64,000 nucleotides of DNA from assembly GCF_050908845.1 (NCBI RefSeq), contig NZ_CP194171.1, positions 2,914,001-2,978,000 on the forward strand, in the 5' to 3' direction. The notes under the pieces were generated by a model. It was not told the DNA's origin, searched no databases, and worked only from the letters and a program-made list of their open reading frames with translations. Shown piece by piece: positions 59,924 through 64,000 of the stretch. The stretch comes from Marinobacterium_D sp050908845. Lineage in GTDB: Bacteria; Pseudomonadota; Gammaproteobacteria; Pseudomonadales; Balneatricaceae. How positions within the stretch are numbered: position 1 is the stretch's first letter; each line of letters starts with the position of its first letter. A program made the translations under genes and the position numbers.

Positions 59924-60338
59924 CCTGGTTCTCACCGTCTCCACCCTCCTGGCCGTCGGCACCCAGGGAATAAAGGTCATACTCACCATGTGACCCGGGC
60001 GCCTGGTAGATGTAGTCATTACCCCAGGGGTCCTGGCGCACTACGCTTTTGCTGAGGTAGGGGCCATTCCAGTTGGTGGTGCCTGAGGGCTGCTGCACCA
60101 GCGCCTCTAACCCCTGTTGGGTCGTGGGATAGCGGCCGACCTCGAGCCGATACAGATCCAGCGCCGCGCCGAGTTCCTGTATCTGCAGCGCCGCGGTTTT
60201 GGTTTTGGAGCTGCCCACGTGACGCAGCACCTGGGGGCCAACAAGGCTGGCGAGCAGACCGAGTATCACCAGCACCACCAGCAGCTCAAGCAGCGTAAAG
60301 CCCGCAATTCCGCGTTTTGCACTCTGTTTTCTGTTCAT
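59904..60338 (-). CDS. gspG: Type II secretion major pseudopilin GspG
   Basis: A 144-residue major pseudopilin. The leader site is IAG/FTLLELLVVLVILGLLASLV, followed by the strongly conserved VGPQVL, DLYRLEVGRYPTTQQGLEAL, DPWGNDY and a C-terminal calcium-binding YDLYSLGADGQEGGDGENQD loop. Starts 24 bases after the gspF stop. Confidence 0.96.
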   Translation of the reverse strand: MNRKQSAKRGIAGFTLLELLVVLVILGLLASLVGPQVLRHVGSSKTKTAALQIQELGAALDLYRLEVGRYPTTQQGLEALVQQPSGTTNWNGPYLSKSVVRQDPWGNDYIYQAPGSHGEYDLYSLGADGQEGGDGENQDVSSWE

Positions 60339-60362
60339 TCTTCCTGTCCTCTAACTCCTGTA

Positions 60363-61580
60363 TCAGAGCGGCAATTCATTGATCGACATGATCGCCACCA
60401 GGATCGACATGATGATCCCGGCGATCAGCAGGCCGAGCCCGACGATTAACAGTGGCTCCAAAATGGTCAGCATCCGCTGGATGTTGAGTCCGACCTCACG
60501 GTCGTATAGCTCGGCGACTTTCATCAGCATCTCATCCAGCTGGCCGGTCTCTTCGCCGACCTGGATCATCTGGATCGCCAGCGGTGGGAACTCCCCGGTG
60601 GCATGCAACGGTTCCCCCAGCCTGCGCCCTTCGCGCACGCCATCACTGACCTGGGCGACGATGGAGGCCAGATGCTGGTTAACCAAGGTGCCGCGGGCGA
60701 TCTGCAGTGCGTTGACCATCGGTACACCACCACTTAGCAGGGTGCCCAGGCTGCGACTCAGACGGGCGGTCTCCATCCGCTGAATCAGTCCGCCGACCAG
60801 CGGCAACCGCAGTAACACCCTATCCCAGTGCAGGCGAACTTCCGGCCGTTTGAGCCGCTGGCGAAACACCAGTCCAGCCAGCACCAGCGCGATCAGCAGC
60901 CAGGGGCCGAAAATGCGCACGAAGTCGGCCACCGCCATCACCACCCGGGTTGCCAGCGGCAGGGCTTCGCCCATATCGGAAAAGAGCTGTTCGAACTGGG
61001 GAATAACGTAGGTAAGGATCACCACCAGAGAGAGAATCGCGACAAACAGCAGAATCATCGGGTAGAGCAGTGCGGATAACACTTTCTCACGCAGGGCGCG
61101 GCTACGGTCCAGGTAAAACGCCATGTCCTGCAGCCCTTCGGCCAGGGTGCCGGCGGTTTCGGCGGCGTGGATCATGCTGACGTAAAAGGGTGAAAACAGG
61201 CCGCCCTGCTCCTGCAAGGCGCGGGACAGGGAGCGTCCGCGCTGTACCTCGTCTTCGATATGCTTCAGCAGCGCCTGCTGGTCTTTATCTTCACTGACCC
61301 GGGACATGATCTGCAGCGCGCGGTCCAGCGACAGCCCGGCCCGCATCAGTTCGGCCAGGTCCTGGGTAAACTGCTGTACCCGCTGGCGTTTGCTTTGACC
61401 GCCCATCTCCAGTTTCAGGAAGGCGCCAAGATCGGAAGTGGCACCGGCCGGTTCCACCAGCAGCGGGATCAAACCCTTGCCCTGCAGCTGACGCACCACG
61501 CCCTGGCTATCGCGAGCCTCCAGCTCCCCTTTGAGTTCTTCCCCTTCCTGGGTGACGGCGCGGTAAACAAATTGAGGCAT
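60363..61580 (-). CDS. gspF: Type II secretion inner-membrane platform protein GspF
   Basis: A 405-residue polytopic protein, with two cytoplasmic GspF domains and three membrane helices (LLYPMILLFVAILSLVVIL, IFGPWLLIALVLAGLVF, IVGLGLLIAGIIMSILVAIMS). The start MPQFVYRAVTQEGEELKGELEA and the ETAGTLAEGL and EETGQLDEML repeats are typical. Six bases separate it from gspE. Confidence 0.95.
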   Translation of the reverse strand: MPQFVYRAVTQEGEELKGELEARDSQGVVRQLQGKGLIPLLVEPAGATSDLGAFLKLEMGGQSKRQRVQQFTQDLAELMRAGLSLDRALQIMSRVSEDKDQQALLKHIEDEVQRGRSLSRALQEQGGLFSPFYVSMIHAAETAGTLAEGLQDMAFYLDRSRALREKVLSALLYPMILLFVAILSLVVILTYVIPQFEQLFSDMGEALPLATRVVMAVADFVRIFGPWLLIALVLAGLVFRQRLKRPEVRLHWDRVLLRLPLVGGLIQRMETARLSRSLGTLLSGGVPMVNALQIARGTLVNQHLASIVAQVSDGVREGRRLGEPLHATGEFPPLAIQMIQVGEETGQLDEMLMKVAELYDREVGLNIQRMLTILEPLLIVGLGLLIAGIIMSILVAIMSINELPL

Positions 61581-61586
61581 GGACCG

Positions 61587-63302
61587 TCACTCCTGAGTCA
61601 CGCGGATGACTTCTTCAAGATTGGTCAGCCCCTGCAGCGCCTTGGCGCAGCCATCTTCATACATGGTGCGCATACCGCTGGCCCGGGCCGCGGCATGGAT
61701 GCGGCCGGAGTCGGCATGATCCAGCGCCAGGCGCCGGATCTCATCGTTCATCAGCAGCAGTTCATGGATCACCAGGCGGCCATGGAATCCGGTGCCCTGA
61801 CACTCCTTGCAGCCGTTGGCGCGCCAGAGCTGGAGCGGTTTTCCCTCGGCAAATCGCTCCAGGCCGGTTTCACGCACCAGCTCCGGCAGCGGCGTGTAGG
61901 GCTCGCGGCAGTGCGGACAGAGTACGCGCACCAGTCGCTGGGCGATGACGGCATTCAGTGTCGAGGTAAGCAGGTAGTCTTCAACTCCCATCTCCAGCAT
62001 ACGGGTGATACTGGAAGAGGCATCGTTGGTGTGCAGGGTCGATAGCACCAGGTGGCCGGTCAGGGCCGACTGGATGCTGATACGGGCGGTTTCCAGGTCA
62101 CGCATCTCACCGACCATGATCACATCCGGGTCCTGACGCACAATGGAGCGCAGTGCGTTGGCAAAACTGAGTCCGATAGAGGATTTCACCTGGATCTGGT
62201 TGATCCCCTCCAGCTGATACTCCACCGGATCCTCGACGGTGATCAGTTTGCGTTGCGGGGTGTTAAGTTGGTGAAGTGCGGTGTAAAGCGTAGTGGTTTT
62301 ACCGCTACCGGTGGGACCTGTCACCAGGATCATGCCGTTGGGAATGGCCAACAGTTCATCGAGCTGGGCACGGCAGGCATCGGTAAAGCCGAGAGACTGA
62401 AAATCGAAGGTGATACTCTCGCGATTCAATAATCGAAGCACCACGCTCTCGCCGTGCATGGTGGGCACGGTGGAGACACGGATATCGAGATCCTTGCCCT
62501 GGACTCTCAGCTCTATGCGGCCATCCTGCGGCAACCGGCGTTCGGCGATATTGAGCCGCGCCATGATTTTCAGACGCGAAATCACCGCCGGCGACAGCTG
62601 TACCGGTGGCGCTTCGCCCTCCTGCAGTACGCCGTCAACACGGTAACGGACCTTGAGCTCGTTCTCGAACGGTTCGATATGGATATCAGAGGCTCGGGCC
62701 TCAACGGCACGCTGGATAATCAGGTTGACCAGCCGGATCACCGGGGCGCCGCTGGCCAGATCCATCAGCTCCTCGACGCTCTCCTCCTGCTCTTCACCCG
62801 GCCCCACATCGGCGAGAATATCGCCCATCTGGCTCTGGCCCTCGCCGTAGTAGCGATCCAGCAGCGCCAGAATATCGGAGGATGCAGCGACTTTTGCCGA
62901 TACCGGCATGCCCCAGGCCAGTTCCAGCGCCCGGCGGGCATACTGGTCCGCCGGATAGGCCATGGCCAACTCCAGTTTTCCATCCGTTTCGGCCAGGGGG
63001 AGCACGCTGTATTCGCGCAGGAAGCGCACAGAAACACGGTCGTTGAGATCAAGCGGAGTTTGCAGCTCTTCGGCAGTCAGCAGCGGCGAGTCATAGAGTT
63101 CGGCCAGTGCACTGGCCAGATTCCTTTCCGATACCAGGCCCAACCGGACCAGAAGTTCCGAGCGCTGCCCTGATGCAACTGCACCGGACTGCATCTGGTT
63201 TACTCGGCCCAAGTCAGTTTCGCTAAGGAGGCCCCGGTTTATCAGTATCTTGGCGAGTTCCTCCTCATGCGGATCCGGCTGGGCGGAAACTGCTTCATTC
63301 AT
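61587..63302 (-). CDS. gspE: Type II secretion ATPase GspE
   Basis: A 571-residue cytoplasmic ATPase that powers pseudopilus assembly. An N-terminal GspE N domain (about 1-180) precedes the ATPase core with Walker A TGPTGSGKTTTLYT, the Asp box DLDIRVSTVPTMHGESVVLR, Walker B PDVIMVGEMRDLET and a zinc-binding CPHC to CKEC pair near the end. GGAGG lies six bases before the ATG at 63302; the frame is open upstream to 63404. It is the first gene of an eleven-gene operon running down to gspD. Confidence 0.95.
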   Translation of the reverse strand: MNEAVSAQPDPHEEELAKILINRGLLSETDLGRVNQMQSGAVASGQRSELLVRLGLVSERNLASALAELYDSPLLTAEELQTPLDLNDRVSVRFLREYSVLPLAETDGKLELAMAYPADQYARRALELAWGMPVSAKVAASSDILALLDRYYGEGQSQMGDILADVGPGEEQEESVEELMDLASGAPVIRLVNLIIQRAVEARASDIHIEPFENELKVRYRVDGVLQEGEAPPVQLSPAVISRLKIMARLNIAERRLPQDGRIELRVQGKDLDIRVSTVPTMHGESVVLRLLNRESITFDFQSLGFTDACRAQLDELLAIPNGMILVTGPTGSGKTTTLYTALHQLNTPQRKLITVEDPVEYQLEGINQIQVKSSIGLSFANALRSIVRQDPDVIMVGEMRDLETARISIQSALTGHLVLSTLHTNDASSSITRMLEMGVEDYLLTSTLNAVIAQRLVRVLCPHCREPYTPLPELVRETGLERFAEGKPLQLWRANGCKECQGTGFHGRLVIHELLLMNDEIRRLALDHADSGRIHAAARASGMRTMYEDGCAKALQGLTNLEEVIRVTQE

Positions 63303-63548
63303 CGCCACCCTCCCTTCCCGCCAGAGCGGGCTCCGTCTCCAATAGCTTACATATGTCAGCTTTATGTTACAGATCCAAGTAAACCTGTTTCTATCGACTG
63401 ACAAAACAAGCTGTTACTCACAACTATAGCTGCCAACCGATTTTATGAGCCCAGCCCAAGTTGAATTTTTATGCGCTTGGTTGGCAATGGCATGCGTATG
63501 AATAAAGATAGGCGATAACCCCTAACAAGCCAGTTAAAGCCTGGAAAG

Positions 63549-64000
63549 CTAATAGTGGTGGTTGGTTGGCGGGCGTTCCGGATGATCGGGACGCTGGTAC
63601 TCCACCAACGACCAGCCCATTTCATCGCGACTGAACAGCCCCTGTTCTACCGGGTGAAACGCGGCACTGACCTTATCCAGATCCCAACGCTGCACCTGCA
63701 GAGTATTCTCTTCCAGCAGATCGATCAGGTTGAACGAGTTCGGAGCCCCCAGTCGGGTGCGCGATGACATGCAGGTGCCGGCAAGCAGCATCAGCATACG
63801 GGGAAAGATCTTGGGATAGCGGTGCTCGGAGGTGCGCATCATCGTGTCGTGAATATGCCCACCCAGTACCAGGTCGATACCCTGCTCGCTGAGCACCGGT
63901 ATGGCGCGCTTGGAGCCTCGCGCAATATTGTAGCGGTCCTGCATCCGTCGGCAGTCCAGCGGGTGGTGGAACACGGCTATGCGCAGCTTCGCCGGTATCC
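63549..64000 (-). CDS. Metallophosphoesterase, C-terminal part (cut by window edge)
   Basis: The final 150 codons of a calcineurin-like phosphoesterase; the 5' end lies beyond the right edge. Visible are VFHHPL and LVLGGHIHDTMMRT, which carry metal-binding histidines. The class (cyclic-AMP phosphodiesterase CpdA/Icc type or other) cannot be fixed without the N-terminal half. It is upstream of the gsp operon on the same strand, separated by about 246 bases. Confidence 0.75.
   Translation of the reverse strand, partial: IPAKLRIAVFHHPLDCRRMQDRYNIARGSKRAIPVLSEQGIDLVLGGHIHDTMMRTSEHRYPKIFPRMLMLLAGTCMSSRTRLGAPNSFNLIDLLEENTLQVQRWDLDKVSAAFHPVEQGLFSRDEMGWSLVEYQRPDHPERPPTNHHY

Overview
The window looks like a chromosomal segment of a moderately GC-rich marine gammaproteobacterium of the Oceanospirillales type (Marinobacterium/Neptuniibacter-like). 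This placing is an inference from gene content: betaine import ProVW, FabV, NorR-Hmp, GspA/GspB and a complete type II secretion (T2SS) operon. No rRNA, tRNA, CRISPR array, prophage or insertion sequence was recognised.

Positions 1-32550 are mostly housekeeping and stress genes. They include proVW (betaine uptake), hemH, fabV, the fetAB exporter, a MaoC hydratase and proS. Next come acylphosphatase and YihY, then an arsC / WrbA-like / DUF2069 / SufS-SufE-fusion operon, a LysR regulator and topB. A two-gene sensor unit follows at 17774-22185: a membrane-anchored fusion of a TRAP-type (DctP) and a Leu/Ile/Val-type (LivK) binding protein, translationally coupled to a membrane GGDEF-EAL protein. 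After a PhoD-like phosphatase and several small genes comes a nitric-oxide module: HPP-norR diverging from hmp, with three GT-N7-AC NorR boxes and a sigma-54 promoter. A DUF2007 gene, an SDR lacking the usual catalytic Tyr/Lys, a cold-shock gene and a YjfB-like gene lead into the second half.

Positions 33382-63302 form the distinctive part. T2SS genes bracket a block of large exported proteins: gspB-gspA on the left and gspE-F-G-H-I-J-K-L-M-C-D on the right. Inside the bracket are a VpsR-like sigma-54-family activator, a dockerin-like EF-hand protein, two secreted proteins of about 1150 residues built from SpaA/prealbumin-like domains, a membrane HEAT-like protein and a secreted M6 metalloprotease. 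The dockerin-like gene and the protease gene each lie behind a GEMM-I (cyclic-di-GMP) riboswitch candidate. One SpaA-type gene has its own long structured leader.

Taken together, the right half reads as a c-di-GMP-governed, T2SS-exported surface or matrix system. Its giant proteins appear built for Lys-Asn isopeptide cross-links and disulfides, and it carries its own protease. The architecture is seen in the sequence; the joint function is inferred. The window ends in a metallophosphoesterase gene cut by the right edge.
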